Shown here: in pieces, positions 25,304 to 34,915 of the stretch | How positions within the stretch are numbered: the stretch's first letter is position 1 | How the letters are laid out: each line of letters starts with the position of its first letter | DNA from: Streptomyces venezuelae | GTDB taxonomy: Bacteria > Actinomycetota > Actinomycetes > Streptomycetales > Streptomycetaceae | Assembly (NCBI RefSeq): GCF_008642295.1 | Contig: NZ_CP029190.1 | Coordinates: 5,067,501 to 5,131,500 of the forward strand | DNA: 64,000 bases | Direction: 5' to 3' | Made by a program: the position numbers and the translations under genes | Notes under the pieces: model-generated | Told to the model about the DNA's origin: nothing | The model's input: the letters and a program-made list of their open reading frames with translations, nothing else | The model's database searches: none

Positions 25304-25918
25304 GTGACGACAAAGGGCGATACCAGAGCGCGCATCCTGGCGGCGGCGACCGAGCTCTTCCGCCGGCAGGGCTATGCGGCGACCGGCATGAAGCAGATCG
25401 TGGCGGCGGCCGGGGCCCCGTACGGTTCCGCCTACCACTTCTTCCCGGACGGCAAGGCGCAGCTCGGCGAGGAGGTCGTACGCACCTCCGGCGCGGCCTA
25501 TCTGGCCCTGATCGGGGAGCTCTTCGCGGACCCGGCGGCGGATCCGGCGCAGGCCACCGCCGACGCCTTCGCAGGGGCCGCCGAAACCCTGCACGAGCTG
25601 GACTACGCCGATCCGTGCCCGATCGCCACGGTGGCCCTGGAGGTGGCCAGTACGCACGAGGGGCTGCGGCGGGCCACCGCCGAGGTCTTCGACTCCTGGA
25701 CCGACGCGCTGGGCCGGTTCTACGAGGCCGCCGGCATCCCGGCGCCGGCCGCCCGGGAGACCGCCGGCGCCGTGATCGCACTGCTGGAGGGGGCGTTCAT
25801 GTTGGGCCGGGCCTCCCGTTCGCGGACGCCCGTACTGACCGCCGCGGGGGCCGCGGCGGCGATCGTGCGCGCCGCCGCCGTCTCGGCATCCGGTACAAAA
25901 GCCGCGCCCGGTGCGTAA
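25304..25918 (+). CDS. TetR/AcrR family regulator
   Basis: 204-aa repressor. The N-terminal helix-turn-helix is TRARILAAATELFRRQGYAA through MKQIVAAAGAPYGSAYHFFP. The C-terminal ligand domain resembles LmrA/YxaF-type TetR proteins, including ADPCPIATVALEVAS. GTG start. Divergent from the alpha/beta hydrolase, with a 26-bp palindrome between, so it is probably autoregulatory and controls the hydrolase. The ligand is unknown. Confidence 0.9.
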   Translation: MTTKGDTRARILAAATELFRRQGYAATGMKQIVAAAGAPYGSAYHFFPDGKAQLGEEVVRTSGAAYLALIGELFADPAADPAQATADAFAGAAETLHELDYADPCPIATVALEVASTHEGLRRATAEVFDSWTDALGRFYEAAGIPAPAARETAGAVIALLEGAFMLGRASRSRTPVLTAAGAAAAIVRAAAVSASGTKAAPGA

Positions 25919-26392
25919 CGATCCGGCGTCGGCATGGCCATGACCCGCCCGTACGATCCGTGGAGCCGGCCGCTCCGGACTCGGTTGATCCACCAATCCG
26001 GTGTCCGGAAGTAGTCGGCCCGCTTTGCGGTGCAGAACCCTTGCGTTCTTCGTTTGCGCAGGTCAGGGAATGGCGACTTCGCGCTCGTATGGCCGGAAAC
26101 AGATCGTCCGTCGACTGTCGCCATACCTCGGCGGACCCATCGGCGCCAGGGGAGGAATCCACAGAACCGAGATCGCCAAACCTCAACATTTTGTGGAAGT
26201 CGACGATATCTGTGGCGCCCCCCACAGGCGTTCAATTCCGGTCACACGAAGAGACGCCTGCTGTAACACAGCGGGGCTTCGATCACGTGAACGCACTGAA
26301 ACCCTGGCGGAACCACGCACCACGACCCGCGCCCTGGCCAGGGATAACCAGATTCCTCTCAGTTACCTACCTCCCTGAAGGGCAAGGCAGAG
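25919..26392 (+). other. Long non-coding region upstream of NCS2 permease
   Basis: 474 bases, with lower GC than neighbours from about 26000 on. Short open frames on both strands match no family and lack ribosome sites. A small stem CTGTGG/CCACAG lies at 26210-26227, and CCCTGGCCAGGG is self-complementary near 26340. The AT-rich stretch suggests a promoter and a long 5' leader of the permease gene. I recognise no known riboswitch. Confidence 0.5.
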
Positions 26393-27946
26393 ATGGCACG
26401 TGTCGCCGCCCGGCTTTCCGACAACGGAGAGCAGAGCTCGCACCCGGTCGACGAGGTGCTCCCCGTCCCCAAGCTCGCGCTGTACGGCTTCCAGCACGTA
26501 CTCGCCTTCTACGCCGGCGCGGTGATCGTTCCGATCATCGTCGGCAACGCGCTGAAGCTGAGCCCTGAACAGCTGGTCTACCTGATCAACGCGGATCTCT
26601 TCACCTGCGGTATCGCCTCGATCATCCAGGCCTGGGGCATCGGCCGGATCGGTGCGCGGCTGCCGCTGATCCAGGGCGTGACCTTCACGGCCGTCTCCCC
26701 GATGATCGCCATCGGCCTCGGGGCCGGCGGCGGCACCGCCGCCCTGCTGGTGATCTACGGCGCGGTCATCACGGCCGGTATCGCCACCTTCGCCTTCGCC
26801 TGGCTGCCCGCCAAGGCCTTCCGGGCCGTCATGCGACTGTTCCCGCCGGTGGTCACCGGCACGGTGATCACCGTCCTCGGCATCGTCCTGCTGCCGGTCG
26901 GCCTGAACGACGCGGCCGGCGGCCTGGGCAGCCCGGACTTCGGCGACCCGAAGCACTTCGCCTACGCCGGCGGCACCATGCTCTTCATCCTCGTCCTGAT
27001 GAAGATCGGCAAGCCGTTCCTGTCCTCGATCTCCATCCTCCTCGGCCTGGTCGGCGGCACCGCGGTCGCCTTCCTGCTCGGCGACGCCAAGTTCGGCGAC
27101 GTGGGCAAGTCGGACTGGATCGGTGTCACCACACCGTTCCACTTCGGCATGCCGAAGTTCGAGTGGTTCCCGATCGTCCTGATGCTCATCGTCATGCTGA
27201 TCACCATGGTCGAGACCACCGGCGACACCTACGCCGTCGGCGACATCGTCGGCAAGGAGGTCGACAGCGAGACCGTGGCCCGCGCCCTGCGTGCCGACGG
27301 CGCCGCCACCGCCCTCGGCGGCGTCCTCAACTCCTTCCCGTACGTCGCCTTCGCCGAAAACGTCGGCCTGGTCCGGATGACCAAGGTGAAGAGCCGGTTC
27401 GTGGTCGTCGCGGCCGGTGTATTCATGATCATCCTGGGTCTGCTGCCGAAGGCCGCCGCGATCGTCGCCGCCGTCCCGCACGGGGTGCTCGGCGGCGCCG
27501 CCACCGTCATGTTCGGCATGGTCGCCCTGGCCGGCATCCAGACCCTCGCCAAGGTGGACCTGAAGGAGGAGAAGAACGCCCTGGTCGTGGGTGTCTCCCT
27601 CGCCTTCGCCCTGCTCCCCGCCACCGTGCCGGCGCTGTTCACCAAGCACATGGACCAGGATCTGTCCTCGCTGCTCAACAGCGGTGTCACGCTCGGTGCC
27701 ACGGCCGCCATCGTCCTCAACCTGGTCTTCAACGGCCTGGGCAAGGACGACGCCCACGGCCCCGCGATCGCGATCCCGGCCCCGGCCGGTGAGCTCGCGA
27801 AGGACCCTGCCGAAGCGCCCGCGGACGCCCCGGCCGGCGAGCTCGTGGACGTGCCGGCCGCGGCCGGTGCCGCCCCGGACACCTCCGCCACCTCCCTGGA
27901 GAAGCCCGCCGCCGGAGCGGGCGAACCGGCGGCCCCGGCCTCCTGA
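26393..27946 (+). CDS. NCS2 family nucleobase (uracil/xanthine) permease
   Basis: 517-aa integral membrane nucleobase:cation symporter. About 14 hydrophobic segments run from [20 protein letters not shown], the typical first helix, to [15 protein letters not shown]. The family signature appears as [17 protein letters not shown], and [11 protein letters not shown] is the conserved TM8 region. An Ala/Pro/Glu-rich tail of about 70 residues ([12 protein letters not shown]) follows and is probably cytoplasmic. The start has AAGGCAGAG upstream. Uracil versus xanthine/urate specificity cannot be settled. Confidence 0.9.
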   Translation: MARVAARLSDNGEQSSHPVDEVLPVPKLALYGFQHVLAFYAGAVIVPIIVGNALKLSPEQLVYLINADLFTCGIASIIQAWGIGRIGARLPLIQGVTFTAVSPMIAIGLGAGGGTAALLVIYGAVITAGIATFAFAWLPAKAFRAVMRLFPPVVTGTVITVLGIVLLPVGLNDAAGGLGSPDFGDPKHFAYAGGTMLFILVLMKIGKPFLSSISILLGLVGGTAVAFLLGDAKFGDVGKSDWIGVTTPFHFGMPKFEWFPIVLMLIVMLITMVETTGDTYAVGDIVGKEVDSETVARALRADGAATALGGVLNSFPYVAFAENVGLVRMTKVKSRFVVVAAGVFMIILGLLPKAAAIVAAVPHGVLGGAATVMFGMVALAGIQTLAKVDLKEEKNALVVGVSLAFALLPATVPALFTKHMDQDLSSLLNSGVTLGATAAIVLNLVFNGLGKDDAHGPAIAIPAPAGELAKDPAEAPADAPAGELVDVPAAAGAAPDTSATSLEKPAAGAGEPAAPAS

Positions 27947-27958
27947 TCCTCCCAAGGG

Positions 27959-28002
27959 GCGAAGGCCCCCGGCCGGACCTCCGTCCGGCCGGGGGCCTTC
28001 GC
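27959..28002. terminator. Strong terminator between permease and recO
   Basis: A 20-bp perfect stem (GCGAAGGCCCCCGGCCGGAC and its complement) closes a CTCC tetraloop. It follows the permease stop by 12 bases. Confidence 0.9.
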
Positions 28003-28026
28003 TGTCCTTCGCTGTCCTTCGCTGTC
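27997..28026 (+). repeat. 10-bp direct repeat x3 before recO
   Basis: CTTCGCTGTC occurs three times in perfect tandem, overlapping the 3' arm of the terminator and ending 24 bases before the recO start. It probably arose by slippage. Confidence 0.8.
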
Positions 28027-28050
28027 ACCGGTACGGGCGACAATGGGGCC

Positions 28051-28797
28051 ATGAGTCTGTTCCGCGACGACGGCATCGTGCTGCGCACCCAGAAGCTGGG
28101 CGAGGCGGACCGCATCATCACCCTGCTGACCCGCGGACACGGCCGGGTGCGGGCGGTGGCCCGCGGGGTGCGCCGCACCAAGTCCAAGTTCGGCGCCCGG
28201 CTGGAACCTTTCTCCCATGCCGACGTCCAGTTCTTCGCCCGGGGCAGCGAACTGGTCGGCCGCAGCCTGCCGCTCTGCACCCAGACCGAGATCATCGCCC
28301 CGTACGGCAACGGCATCGTCACCGACTACGCCCGCTACACCGCCGGCACCGCCATGCTGGAGACCGCCGAACGCTTCACCGAGAACGAGGGCGAACCCGC
28401 CGTACAGCAGTACCTGCTGCTGGTCGGCGCCCTGCGCACGCTGGCCCGGGGCGAACACGAACCCCACCTGATCCTCGACGCCTTCCTGCTGCGCTCCCTC
28501 GCCGTCAACGGCTACGCCCCCTCCTTCGAGGACTGCGCCCGGTGCGGCATCCACGGCCCCAACCGGCACTTCTCGGTCGCCGCCGGCGGAGTCGTCTGCG
28601 GCGACTGCCGGGTGGCGGGCAGCGTCGTACCCTCGTCGGAGGCCATCGCTCTGCTCAGCGCGCTGCTGACCGGCGACTGGGCCCACGCGGACGCGTGCGA
28701 GGCGCGCCATGTGCGGGAGGGGAGCGGACTGGTCTCCGCCTATTTGCACTGGCATCTGGAGCGCGGGCTACGCTCCTTGCGATACGTCGAGAAATAG
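28051..28797 (+). CDS. recO: DNA repair protein RecO
   Basis: RecFOR-pathway mediator that loads RecA on gapped DNA; 248 aa. The N-terminal OB fold is [22 protein letters not shown]. The zinc motif consists of CARCGIHG and VVCGDCR (CxxC...CxxC). It is followed by uppS after 11 bases, the conserved actinobacterial recO-uppS pair. Confidence 0.96.
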   Translation: MSLFRDDGIVLRTQKLGEADRIITLLTRGHGRVRAVARGVRRTKSKFGARLEPFSHADVQFFARGSELVGRSLPLCTQTEIIAPYGNGIVTDYARYTAGTAMLETAERFTENEGEPAVQQYLLLVGALRTLARGEHEPHLILDAFLLRSLAVNGYAPSFEDCARCGIHGPNRHFSVAAGGVVCGDCRVAGSVVPSSEAIALLSALLTGDWAHADACEARHVREGSGLVSAYLHWHLERGLRSLRYVEK

Positions 28798-28808
28798 GAG
28801 CTGGGCAC

Positions 28809-29636
28809 ATGGCACGACGCGGGATCCTGGGACGCCGCCGCGACGACTACAAGCTTCCCGAGCCGCACCCGTCCGGTGAGCGCCCGCCGAAGATCCCCGG
28901 TGAGCTGGTCCCCAACCACGTGGCCATCGTGATGGACGGCAACGGGCGCTGGGCCAAGGAGCGCGGACTGCCCCGCACCGAGGGCCACAAGGTCGGCGAG
29001 GGCGTCGTGCTCGACGTGCTCAAGGGCTGCCTGGAGATGGGCGTCAAGAACCTCTCGCTGTACGCCTTCTCGACGGAGAACTGGAAGCGCTCGCCCGACG
29101 AGGTGCGCTTCCTGATGAACTTCAACCGCGATGTCATCCGGCGCCGCCGCGACGAGATGGACGAGCTGGGCATCCGCATCCGCTGGGTCGGCCGGATGCC
29201 GAAGATGTGGAAGTCGGTCGTCCAGGAGCTCCAGATCGCCCAGGAGCAGACGGTCAAGAACAACAAGATGACCCTGTACTTCTGCGTGAACTACGGCGGG
29301 CGCGCGGAGATCGCGGACGCGGCGCAGGCCATCGCCCGTGATGTGGCGGCGGGCCGGCTGGACCCGTCGAAGGTCAACGAGAAGACCTTCGCGAAGTACA
29401 TGTACTACCCGGACATGCCCGATGTGGACCTGTTTGTCCGCCCCAGCGGCGAGCAGCGCACGTCCAACTACCTGATCTGGCAGAGCGCTTACGCGGAGAT
29501 GGTCTTCCAGGACGTGCTGTGGCCGGACTTCGACCGGCGCGATCTGTGGCGGGCCTGCCTGGAGTACGCCCAGCGCGACCGCCGGTTCGGCGGGGCCGTT
29601 CCGAACCAGGTCGAGGGCCCGGGGGCGGCCGGGTAA
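28809..29636 (+). CDS. uppS: Isoprenyl transferase (undecaprenyl/polyprenyl diphosphate synthase)
   Basis: Cis-prenyltransferase making polyprenyl diphosphate carriers for cell-wall synthesis; 275 aa. Conserved regions: [18 protein letters not shown] (catalytic Asp), [22 protein letters not shown] and [26 protein letters not shown] RxSGExR. The start has AGGAG near the recO stop; the open frame runs far upstream only as a shadow of recO. Chain length cannot be predicted from sequence alone. Confidence 0.96.
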   Translation: MARRGILGRRRDDYKLPEPHPSGERPPKIPGELVPNHVAIVMDGNGRWAKERGLPRTEGHKVGEGVVLDVLKGCLEMGVKNLSLYAFSTENWKRSPDEVRFLMNFNRDVIRRRRDEMDELGIRIRWVGRMPKMWKSVVQELQIAQEQTVKNNKMTLYFCVNYGGRAEIADAAQAIARDVAAGRLDPSKVNEKTFAKYMYYPDMPDVDLFVRPSGEQRTSNYLIWQSAYAEMVFQDVLWPDFDRRDLWRACLEYAQRDRRFGGAVPNQVEGPGAAG

Positions 29637-29647
29637 TCTCCCGTGGC

Positions 29648-30169
29648 ATGAACACGGGGGAGATCGTTTTCGAGTACCGGCCGACGGCCGATGACTACCG
29701 GACGGCGCTGGGGGCCTGGTTCTCGCGGACCTGGCCCGGCCGCCGGGCCATGGTGCTGCCGGCCGTCATGTCGGTGGCCGGTGTGGTCGTCTACGGGCTG
29801 GTGCGCGGTTTCGATCCGGGCATCGGCGGCATCGTCACCGCGGTGGTGCTGATCACCGCGGTGGTGGGCGCCGTCCGGGCCCGCAGCCGGATCGCACGCG
29901 AGAGCTTCGCGGCCATGGAGCCCCACGGGGACTCCCGGACGGTGCTGGGCGAGACCGGCATCGTCATCACCGGCGGCGGGCCGGACCGCACCGTCTTCGA
30001 CTGGCCGGGCAGCGGCGGCCCGGCCTGGTACCACGAGACGCCCGGCCTGTTCGTGCTGACCGCGGACAAGGGCCGTACCTTCCTGGCACTGCCCAAGCGC
30101 GGCGCGGCCGACCCGGCCGACGTGGACCGGGTCCGGGAGCTGCTGGACCGGAACCTGAAGCGGTACTAG
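29648..30169 (+). CDS. YcxB family membrane protein
   Basis: 173-aa protein. Two hydrophobic segments (MVLPAVMSVAGVVVYGLV and GIVTAVVLITAVVGAV) follow an N-terminal VFEYRPTADDYRTALGAWF. The C-terminal soluble part has TGIVITGGGPDRTVFDW and FVLTADKGRTFLALPKR, the pattern of the YcxB-like C-terminal domain. Function unknown. It lies 11 bases after uppS on the same strand and converges on zur. Confidence 0.75.
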   Translation: MNTGEIVFEYRPTADDYRTALGAWFSRTWPGRRAMVLPAVMSVAGVVVYGLVRGFDPGIGGIVTAVVLITAVVGAVRARSRIARESFAAMEPHGDSRTVLGETGIVITGGGPDRTVFDWPGSGGPAWYHETPGLFVLTADKGRTFLALPKRGAADPADVDRVRELLDRNLKRY

Positions 30170-30177
30170 CGGCGGTA

Positions 30178-30606
30178 CTAGCCGGCCGCGGCGCAGTCCG
30201 CGCAGGTGCCGAAGATCTCCACCGTGTGGGCCACGTTCACATAGCCGTGCTCGGCCGCGATCGACTCGGCCCACTTCTCCACCGCGGGGCCCTCCACCTC
30301 CACGGCCTTGCCGCACTTGCGGCAGACCAGGTGGTGGTGGTGATCACCGGTGGAGCAGCGCCGGTAGACGGCCTCGCCGTCGCTGGTGCGCAGCACGTCC
30401 ACCTCGCCGGCGTCGGCGAGGGACTGGAGGGTGCGGTACACGGTGGTCAGGCCCACCGAGTCACCGCGGTGCCTGAGCATGTCGTGCAGCTCCTGGGCGC
30501 TGCGGAACTCGTCCACCTCGTCCAGGGCCGCCGCGACGGCGGCCCGCTGCCGGGTGGACCGTCCTCGTACTGGCGCGGTATTCGTCTCGCCAGGGGCAGT
30601 CGCCAC
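30178..30606 (-). CDS. zur: Zinc uptake regulator Zur (Fur family)
   Basis: 142-aa Fur-family repressor. The N-terminal winged helix is RSTRQRAAVAAALDEVDEF through SVGLTTVYRTLQSLADAG. The metal sites are DHHHHLVCRKCGKAVEVEG and the C-terminal CADCAAAG, so two CxxC pairs form the structural zinc site. The start is GTG 30606 with GAGGAGG five bases upstream, which is better than the open extension to 30636. It is last in znuA-znuC-znuB-zur, so Zur represses its own operon. Identity as Zur rather than Fur rests on this context and the nearby box. Confidence 0.93.
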   Translation of the reverse strand: MATAPGETNTAPVRGRSTRQRAAVAAALDEVDEFRSAQELHDMLRHRGDSVGLTTVYRTLQSLADAGEVDVLRTSDGEAVYRRCSTGDHHHHLVCRKCGKAVEVEGPAVEKWAESIAAEHGYVNVAHTVEIFGTCADCAAAG

Positions 30607-30648
30607 CGGTTCCTCCTCGTATCGGCCTGGGGCCATTGTGCCAGTCCG

Positions 30649-31512
30649 CTAGACCTTCACATCGTCGCGCGTGCAGACCTCCTCGGCGGCCTGCGCGGCT
30701 TTGGCCCGGCGGCGGGCCAGGGGAGCGGAGAGGGCGGTCATCACCAGGAAGACGGCGATCGCGAGCAGCACGATCGTCGCGCCCGAGGGGACGTTGATGT
30801 AATAGGTGGCCGCGGTGCCGGTCAGGGAGACGGTCACGCTGATGGCCATGGCCAGGCCCAGGGTGGTGGCGAAACTGCGGGTGAGCCGCTGGGCGGCGGC
30901 GACCGGGATCACCAGCATCGCGCTGACCAGCAGCAGGCCGACGATGCGCATGGCCACGGTGACGGTGACCGCCGCGGTGACCGCGATCAGCAGGTTCAGT
31001 GCGCGCACGGGCAGGCCGGTGACCCGGGCGAACTCCTCGTCCTGGCAGACGGCGAAGAGCTGCCTGCGCAGGCCGATGGCCACGGCGAGGACGAAGGCGG
31101 CGAGGAGCGCCATCGCGGTCACGTCCTCGGAGGAGACCGTGGTGATCGAGCCGAACATGGAGCCCAGGAGGCTGGCCGTCTGACCGCCCCCGAGGTTGAT
31201 GATCATCACGCCGCCGGCCAGGCCGCCGTAGAAGAGCATGGCGAGGGCGACGTCCCCGCTGGTCCTGCCGCGGGCGCGGATCAGCTCCATGCCGACGGCG
31301 CCGACGACGGCGACCAGGGTGGCCATCCAGACGGGGCTGGTCTGGAGTACGAAACCGAGGGCGACACCGGTCATGGCGACATGCCCGAGGCCGTCGCCCA
31401 TGAGTGCCTGGCGGCGCTGGACGAGGTACGTGCCGATGGCGGGGGCGGTGATGCCGACCAGCGCGGCAGCGATCAGCGCTCGCTGCATGAAGGCGTAATC
31501 GAGGATGTCCAT
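30649..31512 (-). CDS. znuB: Zinc ABC transporter permease
   Basis: 287-aa ABC-3 family permease with about eight transmembrane helices. YAFMQRALIAAALVGITAPAIGTYL opens the family fold; GDGLGHVAMTGVALGF and AMRIVGLLLVSAMLVIPVAAAQ are the conserved helices around the metal path. The tail RRRAKAAQAAEEV is cytoplasmic. ATG overlaps the znuC stop (TGATG), indicating coupling. It imports zinc with ZnuA and ZnuC. Confidence 0.93.
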   Translation of the reverse strand: MDILDYAFMQRALIAAALVGITAPAIGTYLVQRRQALMGDGLGHVAMTGVALGFVLQTSPVWMATLVAVVGAVGMELIRARGRTSGDVALAMLFYGGLAGGVMIINLGGGQTASLLGSMFGSITTVSSEDVTAMALLAAFVLAVAIGLRRQLFAVCQDEEFARVTGLPVRALNLLIAVTAAVTVTVAMRIVGLLLVSAMLVIPVAAAQRLTRSFATTLGLAMAISVTVSLTGTAATYYINVPSGATIVLLAIAVFLVMTALSAPLARRRAKAAQAAEEVCTRDDVKV

Positions 31513-32330
31513 CAGCTCAGCAGTCCCGTCCGCAGGGGCTCGGCGTCGTGCGCCGCGTGGGGGTGTACGTGGTCGTGGCCGGGCAGGGCGTGCTGGCCCA
31601 CGGCCTCCGGGGGCGGGCCGTCGTGGACGACGCAGCCGTCGCGCAGCACGACGGCGCGGTCGATCAGGGGCTCCAGCGGGCCCAGCTCGTGCAGGACGAG
31701 CAGGACGGCGGAGCCGGCGGCGACCTGGGTGCGCAGGGCGTTCGCCAGGACCTCCTGGTTGGCGAGGTCCACGCCGGCCATCGGCTCGTCCATGATCAGC
31801 AGTTCGGGTTCGACGGCGAGCGCCCGGGCTATGAGGACGCGCTGGTGCTGGCCGCCGGAGAGGGCGTCCACCGAGACGTCGGCGTGCGCGTCCATCCCGA
31901 CCAAGGCCAGGGCGTGGGCTATGGCGGCCTTGTCGGCCTTGCGCAGGAGCCCGAAGCGGGAGCGGGCGAGCCGGCCGGAGGAGACGACCTCGCGGACGGT
32001 GGCCGGGACGCCGCCGGCGGCGGTGGTGCGCTGCGGGACGTACCCGATCCGCGACCAGTCGCGGAACTGTTTGAAGTCGGTGCCGAAGACCTTCAGGGAG
32101 CCGTCGGTCAGCGGCACCTGGCCGACCACGGCGCGGACGGCCGTGGACTTGCCGGAGCCGTTGGCGCCGAGCAGGGCGACGACCTCGCCACGGTGGACGG
32201 TGAGGTCGATTCCGCGCAGCACGGGGCGCGAGCCGAGCGAGGCCTTGGCCCCGCGCAGGGATATGACGGGCCGGTCGTCGGCCGGTCGGGGCGGGGACTG
32301 CATGGCTCGCGCCTCCGTTGCTGCTGTCAT
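31512..32330 (-). CDS. znuC: Zinc ABC transporter ATP-binding protein
   Basis: 272-aa ABC ATPase. Walker A is LLGANGSGKSTAV, the signature LSGGQHQRVLIARALA, and Walker B LLIMDEPMAGVD. The C-terminus is His-rich (GHDHVHPHAAHD), a possible zinc sensor or buffer. The start is the ATG overlapping the znuA stop (TGATG) with GGAG upstream; ATG 32303 with its own GGAGG is an alternative. Confidence 0.94.
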   Translation of the reverse strand: MTAATEARAMQSPPRPADDRPVISLRGAKASLGSRPVLRGIDLTVHRGEVVALLGANGSGKSTAVRAVVGQVPLTDGSLKVFGTDFKQFRDWSRIGYVPQRTTAAGGVPATVREVVSSGRLARSRFGLLRKADKAAIAHALALVGMDAHADVSVDALSGGQHQRVLIARALAVEPELLIMDEPMAGVDLANQEVLANALRTQVAAGSAVLLVLHELGPLEPLIDRAVVLRDGCVVHDGPPPEAVGQHALPGHDHVHPHAAHDAEPLRTGLLS

Positions 32331-33313
32331 CACTTGGCTCCGAGTGCCTTCTGGAGGTTCTTCAGGTTGGAACGCATGACCTCGAAGTAGTCGGCGCCCT
32401 GGGACTTGTCGGTGATGCCCTCGAGGGGGTCGAGGACGTCGGTCTTCAGGCCGGTGTCCGTCGCGAGGGCCTTGGCCGTCTTGTCGCTGGCCAGGGTCTC
32501 GAAGAACACGGTGGTGACATTGTCCTTCTTCGCGACCGCCTGGAGTTCCTTCATCCGGGCCGGGCTGGGCTCGGACTCGGGATTGACGCCGGAGATGCCC
32601 TCCTGGTCGAGGCCGTAGCGCTCGGCGAGGTAGCCGAAGGCGGAGTGGGTGGTGATGAAGGTCTTGGAGGCCGTGTTCTTCAGGCCGTCCTTGAACTCCG
32701 TGTCGAGCGCGGCCAGTTTGCCGACCAGTTCGTCGGTGTTCTTCTTGTAGTCGGCCGCGTGGCCGGGGTCGGCCTTCTCCAGGGCCGCGCCGACGCCCTT
32801 GGCGATCTCCGCGTACTTGACGGGGTCGAGCCAGACGTGCGGGTCGGTGCCGCCCTCGTGGCTGTGGCCGTGGTCGTGGTCCTCTTCGTGGCCGGCTTCG
32901 CCCTCGTGACCGTGGTCGTGGTCGTGGCCGGAGGCGCCGTGGGTCTCCAGCTCGGTGAGGGTGGCGGCGTCGACGATGTTCTTCACGCCGGACTGGGCGA
33001 CGGCCTTGTCGACGGCGGGCTGAAGGTTCTTGAGGTAGAGGACCACGTCGGCTTCGCCGAGCTGCGCGGTCTGCTTGGGGGTGATCTCCAGGTCGTGCGG
33101 TTCGACGCCCGGCTTGGTCAGGCCGTCGACCTTCACGTGGTCCTTGCCGATCTGCTCGGCGATGAACTGCAGCGGGTAGAACGACGCCGTGACGCCGAGC
33201 TTGCCGTCCTTGCTGCCGGCGGCGCCCGCTCCGGAGCAGGCGGTGAGGGCCGTGCCGGCGAGGGCGACGGCTCCGGCGAGGGCGGCGGTGGGTATCAGAC
33301 GTCGTACGTTCAT
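32330..33313 (-). CDS. znuA: Zinc ABC transporter substrate-binding lipoprotein
   Basis: About 327-aa cluster A-I solute-binding protein. The lipoprotein signal ends ALAGTALTACSG (lipobox LTAC). Zinc ligands are expected in KPGVEPHDLEITP, the DPHVWLDP motif, and TTHSAFGYLAERYG. The loop between the first two has the His/Asp run GHDHDHGHEGEAGHEEDHD, typical of zinc binders. The start at ATG 33313 keeps a normal signal peptide; two upstream ATGs and a TTG are open too. First gene of the zinc operon, behind a Zur box. Confidence 0.94.
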   Translation of the reverse strand: MNVRRLIPTAALAGAVALAGTALTACSGAGAAGSKDGKLGVTASFYPLQFIAEQIGKDHVKVDGLTKPGVEPHDLEITPKQTAQLGEADVVLYLKNLQPAVDKAVAQSGVKNIVDAATLTELETHGASGHDHDHGHEGEAGHEEDHDHGHSHEGGTDPHVWLDPVKYAEIAKGVGAALEKADPGHAADYKKNTDELVGKLAALDTEFKDGLKNTASKTFITTHSAFGYLAERYGLDQEGISGVNPESEPSPARMKELQAVAKKDNVTTVFFETLASDKTAKALATDTGLKTDVLDPLEGITDKSQGADYFEVMRSNLKNLQKALGAK

Positions 33314-33334
33314 GACATCCATTTTCATCAAAGA

Positions 33335-33349
33335 TGGAAACGATTGTCA
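33335..33349. promoter_or_regulatory. Zur box upstream of znuA
   Basis: TGGAAACGATTGTCA is a 15-base interrupted palindrome close to the Streptomyces Zur consensus TGAAAATGATTTTCA. It lies 22 bases upstream of the znuA start in the 154-base gap to divergent glyS, so it is placed to block znuA transcription when zinc is bound. Confidence 0.8.
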
Positions 33350-33467
33350 AAAACCCTGGTGGTGGTCCATGGGCCAGGCGGAGAAAGGGGATCCGATTTG
33401 AAAGGGGAGGGGCGGGCGCCGGTAACCTAAAGGCTTCGCCGTTCGTCCTCGTAATGAAGAGAGCACC

Positions 33468-34850
33468 GTGGCCGCCGACAAGATCGACACCATCGTCAGC
33501 CTCAGCAAGCGCCGTGGCTTCGTCTACCCGTGCAGTGAGATCTACGGCGGCTCCAAGGCCGCCTGGGACTACGGACCGCTGGGTGTCGAGCTCAAGGAAA
33601 ACATCAAGCGTCAGTGGTGGAAGGCGATGGTCACCGGGCGTGAGGACGTCGTCGGCATCGACTCCTCCGTGATCCTGGCCCCCGAGGTCTGGGTGGCCTC
33701 CGGCCACGTCGCGACCTTCTCGGACCCGCTGACCGAGTGCACCGCGTGCCACAAGCGCCACCGCGCCGACCACCTGGAAGAGGCGTACGAGGCCAAGCAC
33801 GGCCGCCTCCCGGAGAACGGCCTGGCCGACATCAACTGCCCGCACTGCGGCACCAAGGGCCAGTTCACCGAGCCCAAGCAGTTCTCCGGCATGCTGGAGA
33901 CCCACCTCGGCCCGACCCAGGACACCGGCTCCAAGGCGTACCTGCGCCCCGAGACCGCCCAGGGCATCTTCACCAACTTCGCCCAGGTTCAGCAGACTTC
34001 CCGCAAGAAGCCGCCGTTCGGCATCGCGCAGATGGGCAAGTCCTTCCGGAACGAGATCACTCCGGGCAACTTCATCTTCCGGACCCGTGAGTTCGAGCAG
34101 ATGGAGATGGAGTTCTTCGTCAAGCCGGGCGAGGACGAGCAGTGGCACGAGTACTGGATGAACGAGCGCTGGAACTGGTACCGCGACCTCGGTATCCGCG
34201 AGGAGAACATCCGCTGGTACGAGCACCCGAAGGAGAAGCTGTCCCACTACTCGAAGCGCACCGCCGACATCGAGTACCGCTTCAACTTCGGCGGCACCGA
34301 GTTCTCCGAGCTCGAGGGCGTAGCCAACCGCACCGACTTCGACCTCAAGGCCCACTCCGCGGCCTCCGGCACGGACCTCTCCTTCTTCGACCAGGAGGCC
34401 GGCGAGCGCTGGACCCCCTACGTCATCGAGCCGGCGGCCGGTGTCAACCGCGCCATGCTCGCCTTCCTGCTCGACGCCTACATCGAGGACGAGGCCCCGA
34501 ACGCCAAGGGCGTCATGGAGAAGCGCACCGTGATGCGCCTCGACCCGCGCCTGGCCCCGGTCAAGGTCGCCGTCCTGCCGCTGTCCCGCAACGCCGACCT
34601 GTCGCCGAAGGCCAAGGGTCTCGCCGCGGACCTGCGGAAGAACTGGAACATCGAGTTCGACGACGCGGGCGCCATCGGCCGCCGCTACCGCCGCCAGGAC
34701 GAGATCGGTACGCCGTACTGCGTCACCGTCGACTTCGACACCCTGGACGACAACGCGGTGACCGTCCGTGAGCGCGACACCATGAAGCAGGAGCGCGTCT
34801 CGCTGGACCAGATCCAGTCCTACCTGGGCAGCCGTCTGCTGGGCTGCTAG
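33468..34850 (+). CDS. glyS: Glycyl-tRNA synthetase (single-chain type)
   Basis: 460-aa alpha2-type class II synthetase that charges tRNA-Gly. Motif 1 region: [20 protein letters not shown]. Motif 2: [16 protein letters not shown]. Motif 3: [14 protein letters not shown]. Two cysteine pairs (CTACHKRH and CPHCGTKG) in the insert suggest a zinc site. The C-terminal anticodon-binding domain begins [14 protein letters not shown] start with AAGAGAG upstream. Divergent from znuA. Confidence 0.96.
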   Translation: MAADKIDTIVSLSKRRGFVYPCSEIYGGSKAAWDYGPLGVELKENIKRQWWKAMVTGREDVVGIDSSVILAPEVWVASGHVATFSDPLTECTACHKRHRADHLEEAYEAKHGRLPENGLADINCPHCGTKGQFTEPKQFSGMLETHLGPTQDTGSKAYLRPETAQGIFTNFAQVQQTSRKKPPFGIAQMGKSFRNEITPGNFIFRTREFEQMEMEFFVKPGEDEQWHEYWMNERWNWYRDLGIREENIRWYEHPKEKLSHYSKRTADIEYRFNFGGTEFSELEGVANRTDFDLKAHSAASGTDLSFFDQEAGERWTPYVIEPAAGVNRAMLAFLLDAYIEDEAPNAKGVMEKRTVMRLDPRLAPVKVAVLPLSRNADLSPKAKGLAADLRKNWNIEFDDAGAIGRRYRRQDEIGTPYCVTVDFDTLDDNAVTVRERDTMKQERVSLDQIQSYLGSRLLGC

Positions 34851-34871
34851 TCCGCACCACGGCAGAACAGA

Positions 34872-34909
34872 CCGGTGGCCCGGTGCGCGCGAGCGCACCG
34901 GGCCACCGG
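34872..34909. terminator. Bidirectional terminator between glyS and TetR gene
   Basis: A 17-bp perfect stem (CCGGTGGCCCGGTGCGC and its complement) with a GCGA loop is followed by CTGTTTT on the plus strand. It lies between the convergent ends of glyS and the TetR gene. Confidence 0.92.
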
Positions 34910-34915
34910 CTGTTT

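Noticed and set aside
26001..26378. Overlapping short frames upstream of the NCS2 permease
   Set aside because: No recognisable domain, no ribosome sites, and frames on both strands overlap; treated as leader DNA.
30226..32379. 717-aa rightward open frame opposite zur-znuB-znuC
   Set aside because: Shadow of the zinc operon with His/Gly/Asp-rich low-complexity translation and no motifs.
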